From an uncultured Lachnospiraceae bacterium (GTDB lineage: Bacteria; Bacillota; Clostridia; Lachnospirales; Lachnospiraceae), in contig CALWGM010000023.1 in the NCBI GenBank assembly GCA_944380065.1, positions 1 to 44,225 of the forward strand: a stretch of DNA of 44,225 bases, written 5' to 3'. Shown one piece after another: positions 8,329 to 16,899 of this stretch. Numbering within the stretch: the stretch's first letter is position 1; the number at the start of each line of letters is the position of its first letter. The position numbers were made by a program, and so were the translations under genes. The notes below the pieces were generated by a model that searched no databases, had not been told where the DNA came from, and saw only the letters and a list, made by a program, of their open reading frames with translations.

Positions 8329-9334
8329 CCTCATATCCTCCGCCCCAGCGCTTCCAGTTTTTCCGGAAGAAATAAACGATAACGGCTGCCGCAGCCATCA
8401 AAATCAGACCGGATACGGTCACAGCCGCGCCGATGGCAAACGCCCGGTTTCCGCCGGACGCGGCCTGTGTTTCTCCCCCGGCTTCCGCTTCTGTGGACAG
8501 GCTCAATCCCTGCGCATCGCTTAATTCTCCGTCTGTATCTGCCGACGCCGCCGGCGCTGCCGCCTCCTCAATGGAACTGGTCAGGGCAGGCGTTTCTGCC
8601 TGGGTATCTTCACCGGAATCCTCACTGTCTCCTGCGGATCCGGCTGCCGGAAGCGCAGAATTCCCCTGCAGGGAAGAACCTCCCGCTGTGGAACCGGAGC
8701 CGGAATTTCCGGAATCCGCTGTATTGTCTGCTGCAGCATTTCCGCCTGCCGACGCGCTATTTTCACTTCCGGACGCAGATGTCACAATGGTTGCGTTCAT
8801 ATCCGTATTATTTCCCGCAGTGTAATCACTGGGATACAGATAAAAAATCACATCCCGCCCCATAGGTTCCACATACATGGACCCCCGCACAATACAGTTT
8901 TCACTGGGCACCTGGATGCAGACGTCCGCTGTCGATCCGTTATTGTCCGAACCGTTCCCCGTCACTCCCACAGCCGGGGCTGACCAGCCGGAATCTCCCA
9001 CATTCTGTACCCAGAAGCTGTGGCCGGAGGTCTGATCCATCAGGCTCAGGCGGACGGTGAGATAATATTCCCCGCTGTCCGTCAGTTCCAGAATACCGGT
9101 GGAGTAAACTGTACCTTCCACCATTCCCTGTCCGGTGGCATAATTTCCCGCTCCCGCGGAATCCTCGATTTCCCCGGTTACCGGATGGGCATAGCAGGGA
9201 TGGATCACACAGGTGTATACATTTCCGCTGGCCGCCTGCGCGGGCACAGCGCCCGCTGCGATTATTGCAATCAGGACTGCTGCTGCCGTAACAAGTCCGG
9301 CCAACACCTTTTTCACGATTTTCTCTGTTTTCAT
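8318..9334 (-). CDS. shp: Shp-like cell-surface heme-binding protein
   Basis: About 338 residues. After a signal peptide ending at 'AQAASG', the 'HPVTGEIEDS', 'GQGMVEGTVYSTG' and 'RGSMYVEPMGRDVIFY' stretches match, by memory, the heme-binding domain of Streptococcus pyogenes Shp, which holds heme through two methionines; methionines are present at both places here. A Ser/Gly/Glu-rich linker of about 120 residues follows, then a C-terminal membrane span and a charged tail. There is no sortase motif. An odd point is a Cys-x4-Cys pair ('CVIHPC') at the start of the domain. The start is placed at an ATG 6 bases after GGGAG. It should accept heme from surface NEAT proteins and pass it to the lipoprotein next door. 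Confidence 0.9.
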   Translation of the reverse strand: MKTEKIVKKVLAGLVTAAAVLIAIIAAGAVPAQAASGNVYTCVIHPCYAHPVTGEIEDSAGAGNYATGQGMVEGTVYSTGILELTDSGEYYLTVRLSLMDQTSGHSFWVQNVGDSGWSAPAVGVTGNGSDNNGSTADVCIQVPSENCIVRGSMYVEPMGRDVIFYLYPSDYTAGNNTDMNATIVTSASGSENSASAGGNAAADNTADSGNSGSGSTAGGSSLQGNSALPAAGSAGDSEDSGEDTQAETPALTSSIEEAAAPAASADTDGELSDAQGLSLSTEAEAGGETQAASGGNRAFAIGAAVTVSGLILMAAAAVIVYFFRKNWKRWGGGYEDDE

Positions 9335-9400
9335 TCTTTTCTCCCGAACCACGGGAAGGAGCCGCAGTTTACCAGCAGCCCCTTCCCGCATGATGAAAAA

Positions 9401-11620
9401 TTATATTGCTCTGCCGGATTTCTTCTTCCGCAAAATTCCTGCTGCACAGGCCGCGCCTCCGGCTGCAAAAAGAATTGCCCAGACCGCCATGTTTCCTGAC
9501 ACATCCCCGGTCTTCACTTTGGAAAGACTGTTTCCCAGCGAACTGCCGCCCAGGGAATTCCCTCCCAGAGAATTCTGACCCAGGCTGCTTCCGCCGGGAA
9601 GGCTGGAACCGCCATTCAGGCTGCTGCCTCCATTCAGACCGCTTCCGCCGCCGTTTCCATCGTCACCGCCCGGAACTGTCCCCGGTTCATTGTCATCCGT
9701 AAAGGAAGGATCGTCCTCCTCTGTGGCTTTCAGCGTATCCCAGTCAAGGGCAAGATACACGGACTGCTGCCCGATCCCCTCCGCAATGGACTCCATCAGG
9801 GGCACGAACACCTGCAGGGGCGCATAGCCGTCCTCCAGAGCCTCCGGGATCAGTTCAAAAGTAACCTGATCCGGATAATCCGTCCCGTAATCGTCGCTGA
9901 CACGGCTTCCATCCGCGTTCAGCTGGTAGGACTCAATGACTGCGTCGGCCAGTTCGCCCTGCGGATTGCCATAGGAATCCTGCGTATAGCCTGTGAGGAA
10001 ATACTTCAGACCTCCCAGATATCCCAGCTGGCCGTTTAAATCCAGCCCCTTCAGATCCAGGGTAATGTAATATTTTCCGTCCTTCACCGTCAGTTTTACC
10101 GTATGGTTGATCGCGTTGTCCGACATGGACAGCGTTGTTTTGTCCGGCTTTACCATATTTCCCGTCAGGGAATACACGCCGTCTTCCAGATGAAAAATAT
10201 CCAGATCCGTATCTCCTGGATTTTCCGGGTTTGCCGGGTCATCCGGTTCTGTCGGATCGTCCGGATCCGACGGGTCGTCCGGGTCTGTGGTCTGGCTGCC
10301 GCCGCAGGTGATGGTGAACGTCGTCGTTCCGGTGTAATTTCCCGGAGCCGCAGCCGCCACATCTTCGCCCGCGATGATAATATTTCCGGAGAGAACCGCC
10401 TCCTGTCCTTCTGTCTCCGCCTGTCTCACAGCGTCTGCCTGGAAGCTCTGCGTGCCAAAGTCATTGGCAAACGGCAGTTCCTGTTCGCCGCTGAAAAGCA
10501 TTCCTTCTTCCGGCGCGCTTACTGTCACCGTTCCCTGTCGATCCGCAGAAGAAATCCGGATCTCATAAGGCTGGATATTGTCGGCGGCAGAATTCAGTTT
10601 TCCCATCGACAGGGAAGAGGGCACCGATACTTCACAGGAAGGCGAAGAGATCTCTTCCTTTACGTCGGCTGTGATCTCCATGCTCTGGCTGGTCTCTTCC
10701 CCGGATCCCTGAGCGCCCTGTCTCTGCAGGGTATCCCAGTACATGGTTACGATGGTTTTGACGCTGAATTTCCCGTTTTCAAAATGAATCCCGCTGATTT
10801 CCCCGTTCAGGTTTCCCATGGCAGGGACATAGATGGTGGTATTGTTATAGTAATACTGGCTGAGTCCCTGCAGCGGGAAGGTCACATCCGTCACAACTGT
10901 ATAATCGTTTCTCTCCTCTGTGCTGTATGTGACGCCTTCTGTCAGCAGTTCCTGATCCGGGTCATTGTCTTTGTAATATCCGTTAAATCCCAGGATATAC
11001 ATGGGCTCCTGATCCGTTCCCGACACCATGGTGTAGGAAAGACTCATCTGACCCGACGCATCCACGGTCAGCACAGCATCCGCTGTTTCTGTCTGCACCA
11101 GGCTGTGATCCACCACATCGCTGCGTACAGCCACTGTAATATCGTAGGTCCCCGGTTCCGGGATTTCATCCGGTACGCCCGCCGGCGTATCCTCCGCCAG
11201 TTCCAGACCCAGCGCGTTGGCCACCGCTTCACGGATTCCCTCCGACGTATAGGTGGCCCCGGACACGGCGTCAACTGCCCGGATCCCTTCCGCGTCGTCA
11301 TCCGCAAGGCCTAAAAACCGGTCGCGCATTCCCTCGATGGCAGAGGCCAGCTTCCCTTTATTGACCTCCGCGTAGGTGCCTCCGAAATTCGCCCCTGTGA
11401 TCTCCAAATCGGTGATCTTTCCATCTGTGACAGTCACATCCGCGCTGATATCGTACTCACCGAACTGGTCGATATGGAACGTACCGTTTTTGGTGTAAGA
11501 CCCGGAAGCCGGCAGCGCCGATGCTGCCTGAATCTGTGCCGCCGGCGCCGCCATACCTGTCAGAAGAACGCCCGTCAGGAGCAGCACTCCCCATCTTTTC
11601 TTCCTTCTATTTTTTTTCAT
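9401..11620 (-). CDS. Surface protein with FMN-binding (flavinylation) domain and NEAT-like heme domains
   Basis: A 739-residue secreted protein. A signal peptide (1-33) is followed by an FMN-binding domain (about 40-140) carrying 'DAVSGATYTS', the flavinylation motif in which ApbE attaches FMN to a threonine, probably Thr125. A NEAT-like domain (about 155-298, ending 'YWDTL'), a beta-rich domain (about 313-440) shared with the next gene upstream, an Asp/Pro linker, a second NEAT-like domain (about 475-645, with 'LSMSDNAI' and 'VYLALDWDTL') and a Gly/Ser/Leu-rich stalk follow. 'VKTGD' at 702, a hydrophobic segment and 'RKKK' end it, a sortase-like anchor. GGAGG precedes the ATG. A flavin beside heme domains suggests electron transfer to bound heme. 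No apbE gene lies in the window. Confidence 0.8.
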   Translation of the reverse strand: MKKNRRKKRWGVLLLTGVLLTGMAAPAAQIQAASALPASGSYTKNGTFHIDQFGEYDISADVTVTDGKITDLEITGANFGGTYAEVNKGKLASAIEGMRDRFLGLADDDAEGIRAVDAVSGATYTSEGIREAVANALGLELAEDTPAGVPDEIPEPGTYDITVAVRSDVVDHSLVQTETADAVLTVDASGQMSLSYTMVSGTDQEPMYILGFNGYYKDNDPDQELLTEGVTYSTEERNDYTVVTDVTFPLQGLSQYYYNNTTIYVPAMGNLNGEISGIHFENGKFSVKTIVTMYWDTLQRQGAQGSGEETSQSMEITADVKEEISSPSCEVSVPSSLSMGKLNSAADNIQPYEIRISSADRQGTVTVSAPEEGMLFSGEQELPFANDFGTQSFQADAVRQAETEGQEAVLSGNIIIAGEDVAAAAPGNYTGTTTFTITCGGSQTTDPDDPSDPDDPTEPDDPANPENPGDTDLDIFHLEDGVYSLTGNMVKPDKTTLSMSDNAINHTVKLTVKDGKYYITLDLKGLDLNGQLGYLGGLKYFLTGYTQDSYGNPQGELADAVIESYQLNADGSRVSDDYGTDYPDQVTFELIPEALEDGYAPLQVFVPLMESIAEGIGQQSVYLALDWDTLKATEEDDPSFTDDNEPGTVPGGDDGNGGGSGLNGGSSLNGGSSLPGGSSLGQNSLGGNSLGGSSLGNSLSKVKTGDVSGNMAVWAILFAAGGAACAAGILRKKKSGRAI

Positions 11621-11650
11621 TGCTTCCTCCTTTTCACAATGCCAGTACTC

Positions 11651-12607
11651 CTACTGTACCGCGTAAGAAATGGAGAAGGTAGTGGTTCCGGTGTAGTTGC
11701 CTGCCGCTGCGGCTGCTACCGCTTCAGCTGTGATGCTGATGGATCCGGAAAGTTCCTGCGCATCTGCAGACTCGTTTGCTGTCTTAGTACCAAAATCATT
11801 CGTAAATGCCAGCTTGTTACCTTCTGCGTCTGTCAGTTCCCCAGCATCAGGAGCTGTTACCGTAAGGGTTCCCCCGTTCAGATCAGAAGCAGTTACATCT
11901 ACGGTATAATTCATGATATTCTCCTTATCTGCATCCAGGGTTCCCATGGATACGGCAGACGGAACACTTACCATATAAGAAGGTGCTGACGGTGTATCGC
12001 TGATTTCTGCGGAAATCTGCATATCATGCGTCTCTGTCTCTTCCGGCTGACCCGGTTCCGCCGTCGGGTCTGCCTGCAGGTCGGTCACCTGCACAAAGAA
12101 ATTCTGAGTAGAATTCATAACTACATTCACATAAGCGCTGGCGGAAACAGTCCCTGCCTCCAGGTCATCCAGCACATCCCGGGGAAGTTCCACCGTCAGC
12201 ACCTGGGTCGGAAGCACATCCCCCGCGCTGATGCCGAACAACGCCGCATCGGTATCAAACTCTTTTTCCAGCTTTGTGGTAATGTCCGATTCTGCCGCAT
12301 ACTCCGTTCCATCCACCGTGAGTACCACATCTTTGACGGTTCCGTCCGCTCCCTGATCGGGGAAGCTCGGAATCGGATACGCCACATAGAAGGTCAGCTC
12401 TGCACTCTCCTCCGTCAGGGTTACCTCCGCCTCATGGCAGAAGATCGGATCGCACATACTGTTGTTTCCGCTTCCATTGGCATTCAGGAAATGGATCTCC
12501 CCTGTGTAGTCTCCGTCTGCCGGTTCTGCCGCAAACGCGGTGCCGCACATCATAGCTGCTATCATTGCCGCCGCAACGGCTCCTGCTGTCATTTTTTTCA
12601 GTCTCAT
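11651..12607 (-). CDS. Secreted NEAT-like protein, possible hemophore
   Basis: A 318-residue protein with a signal peptide cleaved near 'AFAAEP' (about 26). Residues 30-185 look NEAT-like: it opens 'DGDYTGEIHFLNANG', has the Ser-Met found in the heme-pocket helix of NEAT domains ('NNSMCDPIFC'), and ends in strands 'NVVMNSTQNFFVQVTDL'; the usual ligand tyrosine appears replaced by Phe. Residues 195-318 repeat the beta-rich domain of the FMN/NEAT protein, sharing 'FTNDFGT'-like and 'GNYTGTTTF' stretches. There is no membrane span, sortase motif or lipobox, so it may be released or held by partners. AAAGGAG lies 8 bases before the ATG, and the gene is about 30 bases upstream of the FMN/NEAT gene. 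Confidence 0.7.
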   Translation of the reverse strand: MRLKKMTAGAVAAAMIAAMMCGTAFAAEPADGDYTGEIHFLNANGSGNNSMCDPIFCHEAEVTLTEESAELTFYVAYPIPSFPDQGADGTVKDVVLTVDGTEYAAESDITTKLEKEFDTDAALFGISAGDVLPTQVLTVELPRDVLDDLEAGTVSASAYVNVVMNSTQNFFVQVTDLQADPTAEPGQPEETETHDMQISAEISDTPSAPSYMVSVPSAVSMGTLDADKENIMNYTVDVTASDLNGGTLTVTAPDAGELTDAEGNKLAFTNDFGTKTANESADAQELSGSISITAEAVAAAAAGNYTGTTTFSISYAVQ

Positions 12608-12709
12608 ATTAGGACTCCTTTCTGCTGAAAAAATATTTTATGTCAAGCGCTTTTGACGCTGTAACATCACAGTTCCAAATGCTCTCAGGCTGATACGCCC
12701 TCTGCATCC

Positions 12710-13216
12710 TCATCCCTGCTGCCTCACGATCAGTGTGCAGCTGACGTCCGCCCCGTTCTGCGGCGCCATCGCCTCGTCCGCCGTAAAGGTCGCATATTTC
12801 ACCGTCAGCGGATACTCGCCTGCTTCCATCTCCCGCTCCAGCGTAATGTCATAGAGATGCTGCCCCGGACGGATCAGGTCAGAAGTGTAGATCGTCTCAT
12901 CCGTATCCGGCAGGTAAAAGGAAATCTGGAAGTAAACCTCATTTTCTTCCGGGTTCATCAGTTCCACGGAGACGTCCTTCGTCCCGGCCGGGATCACGAT
13001 CGAGTCATAGCCCGGGATCTGGATCCCTTCATCCACCGATCCTTCCTGGTCTTTGTCATCCGGTTTTTCCTGATCCTCCTCGAAAGCCACATCGGAATTG
13101 GTGACCTCCCCGGGCTGGCGGCTCCGGTAAACAGCAATACCGGAAGCCGCCGCAGCGACTGCAAGGATCACGATCAGTATGATCAGTTTTTTCTTTTTTC
13201 TGTCCATCGCCTGCAT
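12710..13216 (-). CDS. Membrane-anchored protein with extracellular beta-sandwich domain, unknown function
   Basis: I do not know a function. The chosen start (ATG 13216) overlaps the TAA of the large NEAT/LRR gene by one base (TAATG) and gives 168 residues. A basic start 'MDRKKKKL', one membrane span (about 10-30), an acidic linker and an extracellular beta-rich domain are visible: 'IQIPGYDSIVIPAGTKDVSV', 'NPEENEVYFQISFYLPDTDE', 'YTSDLIRPGQHLYDITL'. Similar small anchored proteins accompany many Gram-positive surface protein genes. Coupling to the NEAT/LRR gene suggests help in surface display or heme transfer. A longer reading upstream would overlap the large gene and is not favoured. Confidence 0.7.
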   Translation of the reverse strand: MQAMDRKKKKLIILIVILAVAAAASGIAVYRSRQPGEVTNSDVAFEEDQEKPDDKDQEGSVDEGIQIPGYDSIVIPAGTKDVSVELMNPEENEVYFQISFYLPDTDETIYTSDLIRPGQHLYDITLEREMEAGEYPLTVKYATFTADEAMAPQNGADVSCTLIVRQQG

Positions 13217-16200
13217 TACTTCTCTTCTCTGCGTTTTCTCTGCGCCGCTGTTCCTGCCGCCAGGGCTGCGCCTCCAAGAGCTGCCACACTCCACAGGACT
13301 GCCGCGGAAGGATCACCAGTCTTCACGCTCTTATTCAGGCTGGTGTGCCCGCCATCCTGGTCTGTACCGGATGTCGGATCTTTTCCATCATCAGAAAGAT
13401 TCTGTCCGCCCTGGCTGCCGCCGGAAGGATTCTCCGGTGCGGTATCGTCCGGGTTCTCCGGCTTCGTATCATCCGGGCTCTCCGGTTTCGTATCGTCCGG
13501 ATTCTCCGGTTTCGTATCGTCCGGGTTCTCCGGTGTCGTATCGTCCGGGTTCTCCGGCTTCGTATCATCCGGATTCTCCGGCTCCACATCCGCGCTCATC
13601 TGGAACAGTTCTACCGCTTTCTGCAGATCTGACGCTGCTACCTGAAGTTCTCCTGCATCGGTGCTGTTTTCCAGATAATATTCCGCAAGGCTGATGGCAT
13701 TCTGCAGAATCAGCCACGCAGTATCCGTCTTATTTCCCTGTTCCACCGCCTTTGCCGCGTCGATCGCTTCCTGAAGGGCTGCTTTCTCTGCATCCACAGA
13801 TATCTGGCCGCCTTCTGTCGTTACTTCATTGGATACGGCGGTAAATTTGTAGTCCAGGTTTCCGTAGGTGCTGGCGTACAGCGTCTTTACAACCCGGTAT
13901 GTGCCGTCTTCCTCCGGTGCGTAACTTCCGGACACCGCATCCGCCTGATCATTCTCATAGCTCCGGGAAACGGAAACGAAATGACCGTCCGCGTCTTTTT
14001 TCTGGATCTCCGTCCAGATCTGCCAGTCGTACCCCTTTTCATCCATAAAGGAAACCAGATCTCCATCGGTCAGCCCCTCGCGCTCCAGCAGCGCCCGGTA
14101 ATCCTCCACACTGGTGATCTCATCATCCGTGTAAGAACTGGTGGCGTCATACCAGTACTGAAGATCCAGAACCGTCAGATCCTGGCTCCACTCCAGACGG
14201 TCTCCATTCTCTTGCATCGTCAGGTTCAGGTCAGTCAGCTGCGGATAAATCTTTCTGTCTCCCACCAAAGCCTTTACCTCGTCGTCCACCGACGCCAGCA
14301 GATTCATCTGCAGATCCAGCGTCCACATGGAAATCCCTTCCGGGAGAATATCAGCGGAAAAACCGGTCAGGCAGTTGTTATAAAGCTTTAAGGTGGATAA
14401 TTCTGTATTCGCCGCAAATGTACCGGATTTGATCTCCCGGATCTGGTTGGAACCCAGATCCACCTGGGAAAGGCTGGCCAGGTTTTCAAAATTCACATTC
14501 CCGACAGACGCAAGCTGATTGCGCGCTGCCGTCAGCCAGCTTAAATTCTCCATCTTCCCAACGGAAGCAGGCAGCGAAGTCAGTTGATTGTCATCCAGCG
14601 TCAGGAATGTTACATTTCTCAACGAATCAAATACCTGATCCGGGAGAGCCGTCAGCTGGTTGCCATTCAGCGCCAGCGATGCAAGCGCATCCAGACCTTC
14701 AAAAGTATCCTCCTCTACAGAGGCAATCGCGTTGTTTCCAAGATCAAGTTCGGTCGCTGCAGTCAGCCCGGTGAAGTCCCCGGCCTCCAGAGAAGGAATC
14801 AGATTGGAGGACAGGTTGACCCACGTCAGTTTCTCGTTATTTTTGAAAAACCCTTCCGGGATTCCGCCGATCAGGTTGCTGGACGCATAGAATGTCTCTA
14901 AGTTGACCAGATTGTCCAGCATCCCTTCCGGAAGCACTTCAATTTTATTTCCGGTCAGGTCGATACTGGTTACTTTATCCGAAAGATTGGTCAAAAGACT
15001 GATGTCCGTCAGCTCCTGATAACTCAGATCCAGCGGGCCTTCAATCGCCTGGATTTCCTCCGGGCTCATCTCGCCATCCCCGTTTAAATCATATCCCTTA
15101 TCGCAGAGGGCTTTTACCAGCTTCGCTCTGCCGTCCGCTCCTTCCGGCTGATCGATTTCATACTGATAGCCTTCCCATCCTTTCCGGATATCTTCTCCAA
15201 ACGTGAGATCCAGCTTGGTATATTTTTCGTAATTTCCCTTATCGCTGATCTGTCCGCCCATAGCTGTTACCAGAACAGCGCCTTTGTGCATGACAGAAAG
15301 ATCTTCGATCGGCATGGTAAACTCCTGCATGGAATAATTTCCCGAAGCGTCGGCGGTTCCGATATACTTCTGCTCCGACTGCGGATATTCCCCATTGGAT
15401 TCGATACTGAAATCCAGCAGCGCCCATACCAGCGCCGTGTTCATCATGGAGATGGTCATCTTACCGTCTTTGACTGTCAGTTTCACCCGGGGATCAAACG
15501 CGCCCTGCAGCATGGAAGATTCTTCCATTCCCTCCTGGTTTGCCACAAAAGACAGGGTATATTCGCCGTCCTCCAGGTGATCCACGTCAATCTCGCCGCC
15601 CGGTTCCGTGGTCTGGCTTCCCTGGAATGTCTCAATCGCCTGGGTCAGCGCATTCACTGCCTGCGTCACCGCATCTGCGGAATCTGCCGTTTCAGCAGCT
15701 TCCTTTGCCGCAGCAATGGCGTCCTGCAGCGCCTGCCACGCCTCATCGCTTTTATCCCCCTGTGTTATCGCTTCCGCCTCTGCGATCTTATCCATCAGGG
15801 CTGTCTGATCCACCGTGTCGCCGCCCGGAACCTGGGTGCCGGAAGCCGAATCCTCCTGTGATACAAACGTAAAGGTATCCCCGGATTTTGTGAACACGAT
15901 GGTTTTATCCCCGTATCCCTCCGCGCTGACAACTACGGTATTCTCGCCTTCCTGAATAGCGCCGTCATAAATACGGAGGCCATTGGCCGAAACCTCCCAC
16001 GAATAGGGAATCTTTGCGTCATCCTCATAAACATCATAATACCAGCTGTATGCCTGTCCGTTGACGGACACGCCGGTAATTGCATTTGCGTAATTCACAT
16101 CCGCCTCTGCTTCCGCATACTTACTGATATCCGGAAACTGTACGCCGCCGGGACCGTCCCCCCAGGGAGTATATACCTCCACGCCGGTTACCTGTGTGCC

Positions 16201-16848
16201 TGCCGGAAGTCCCCCGCCGCCCGGTTCATCTCCCGGCTCCTGGTCTTCCTCAATCTTCACTGCCTCCAGGCTGTCCCAGTCCACGGCGATCAGAACTCCC
16301 GTCGCCCCCATTCCCATCGAAGTCATCACGGGAACATCCACCTGGCACCTTATGTAGCCTTCCTGATCCCCTGCATTTTTATTCAGCAGCGGCAGCTCCA
16401 GCGTCTCCGGATACAGATAGTCCGCCGTTCCGTCTTTGTCCGCGTCATTATAGTCATCCACAATCTCTTCATAGCTGGATAACACCTCTGCCTTCCGGTA
16501 AGCACTGCCGTCCCAGTAGGACAGGCTCTTCAGATACCCGGTCAACGGCCCTATGGCCATTCCTTTGAATCCCACCTGCAGATAGTAACTGCCGTCTCTG
16601 ACAAACAGTGATGCCTGCGGCTCCACCGCATTATTCGCCATGGAAGGGTTTGCCGGATTAGAAGCATTCCGCAGGCCGATTTTTACCGAATACTCCCCGT
16701 CCTTCAGGTTTGCCGGATCCAGCCCCTCCGCGATTTCTGTCTGCACGGCCGCCGGCGCTGCCGCCAATGCCATCCCTGCCGTCTGTGGCACGCACATGCT
16801 CACAACCAAAGCTGCGGCCAGAAATTTAATAACAAGTTTGTTCTTCAT
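13216..16848 (-). CDS. Shr-like surface hemoprotein receptor (NEAT, DUF1533-like, FIVAR, NEAT, LRR, FIVAR)
   Basis: A 1210-residue wall protein with a signal peptide (1-30). In order: NEAT-like domain (about 48-200, 'PSMANNAV'...'AVDWDSL'); a DUF1533-like domain (about 215-325, 'YANAITGVSVNGQAY', 'GENTVVVSAEGYGDKTI'), the type that binds hemoglobin in streptococcal Shr; a FIVAR helical domain (about 347-410); a second NEAT-like domain (about 423-560) with a possible ligand Tyr; an EF-hand-like 'DLNGDGEMSPEE' (about 587-598); leucine-rich repeats (about 605-880); a second FIVAR (about 1020-1085); six 8-residue PENPDDTK-type repeats; 'VKTGD' at 1175, a membrane span and 'KRREEK'. It contains the modules of Shr in another order. 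Role: capture of hemoglobin or heme. Confidence 0.85.
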   Translation of the reverse strand: MKNKLVIKFLAAALVVSMCVPQTAGMALAAAPAAVQTEIAEGLDPANLKDGEYSVKIGLRNASNPANPSMANNAVEPQASLFVRDGSYYLQVGFKGMAIGPLTGYLKSLSYWDGSAYRKAEVLSSYEEIVDDYNDADKDGTADYLYPETLELPLLNKNAGDQEGYIRCQVDVPVMTSMGMGATGVLIAVDWDSLEAVKIEEDQEPGDEPGGGGLPAGTQVTGVEVYTPWGDGPGGVQFPDISKYAEAEADVNYANAITGVSVNGQAYSWYYDVYEDDAKIPYSWEVSANGLRIYDGAIQEGENTVVVSAEGYGDKTIVFTKSGDTFTFVSQEDSASGTQVPGGDTVDQTALMDKIAEAEAITQGDKSDEAWQALQDAIAAAKEAAETADSADAVTQAVNALTQAIETFQGSQTTEPGGEIDVDHLEDGEYTLSFVANQEGMEESSMLQGAFDPRVKLTVKDGKMTISMMNTALVWALLDFSIESNGEYPQSEQKYIGTADASGNYSMQEFTMPIEDLSVMHKGAVLVTAMGGQISDKGNYEKYTKLDLTFGEDIRKGWEGYQYEIDQPEGADGRAKLVKALCDKGYDLNGDGEMSPEEIQAIEGPLDLSYQELTDISLLTNLSDKVTSIDLTGNKIEVLPEGMLDNLVNLETFYASSNLIGGIPEGFFKNNEKLTWVNLSSNLIPSLEAGDFTGLTAATELDLGNNAIASVEEDTFEGLDALASLALNGNQLTALPDQVFDSLRNVTFLTLDDNQLTSLPASVGKMENLSWLTAARNQLASVGNVNFENLASLSQVDLGSNQIREIKSGTFAANTELSTLKLYNNCLTGFSADILPEGISMWTLDLQMNLLASVDDEVKALVGDRKIYPQLTDLNLTMQENGDRLEWSQDLTVLDLQYWYDATSSYTDDEITSVEDYRALLEREGLTDGDLVSFMDEKGYDWQIWTEIQKKDADGHFVSVSRSYENDQADAVSGSYAPEEDGTYRVVKTLYASTYGNLDYKFTAVSNEVTTEGGQISVDAEKAALQEAIDAAKAVEQGNKTDTAWLILQNAISLAEYYLENSTDAGELQVAASDLQKAVELFQMSADVEPENPDDTKPENPDDTTPENPDDTKPENPDDTKPESPDDTKPENPDDTAPENPSGGSQGGQNLSDDGKDPTSGTDQDGGHTSLNKSVKTGDPSAAVLWSVAALGGAALAAGTAAQRKRREEK
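13430..13583 (-). repeat. 24-bp tandem repeat coding for Pro/Asp-rich stalk
   Basis: Six copies of a 24-bp unit, plus a partial one, encode PENPDDTK and close variants (TT, PES, TA). Copies differ mostly at silent or single positions. It lies between the second FIVAR domain and the wall anchor, the place where wall-spanning stalks vary in length. Confidence 0.9.
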
Positions 16849-16872
16849 CTTTCCAATTCTCCTTTACTAATT

Positions 16873-16890
16873 TTAGTTATATTTGTCTAA
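16873..16890. promoter_or_regulatory. Candidate DtxR-type operator at the Shr-like gene
   Basis: TTAG-N10-CTAA with the left part TTAGTTATAT, directly downstream of the predicted -10 box of the Shr-like gene. Related sites occur at 18846 and 19723. The motif resembles iron boxes of DtxR/MtsR regulators. Binding is inferred. Confidence 0.5.
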
Positions 16891-16899
16891 CCGTTAATC

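Noticed and set aside
10103-11314. A 403-codon open frame on the plus strand inside the FMN/NEAT gene
   Set aside because: It is antisense to a gene with signal peptide, domains and ribosome site; its own translation is rich in Arg, His and Ile with no family pattern.
12630-12660. An internal promoter or operator before the secreted NEAT-like gene (GTCAA/TTGAC repeat)
   Set aside because: A possible -10 (TAAAAT) is present but the -35 is poor and the repeat is short; not strong enough to list.
13430-13583. A CRISPR-like array
   Set aside because: The 24-bp units have no unique spacers, stay in frame and encode a Pro/Asp-rich stalk.
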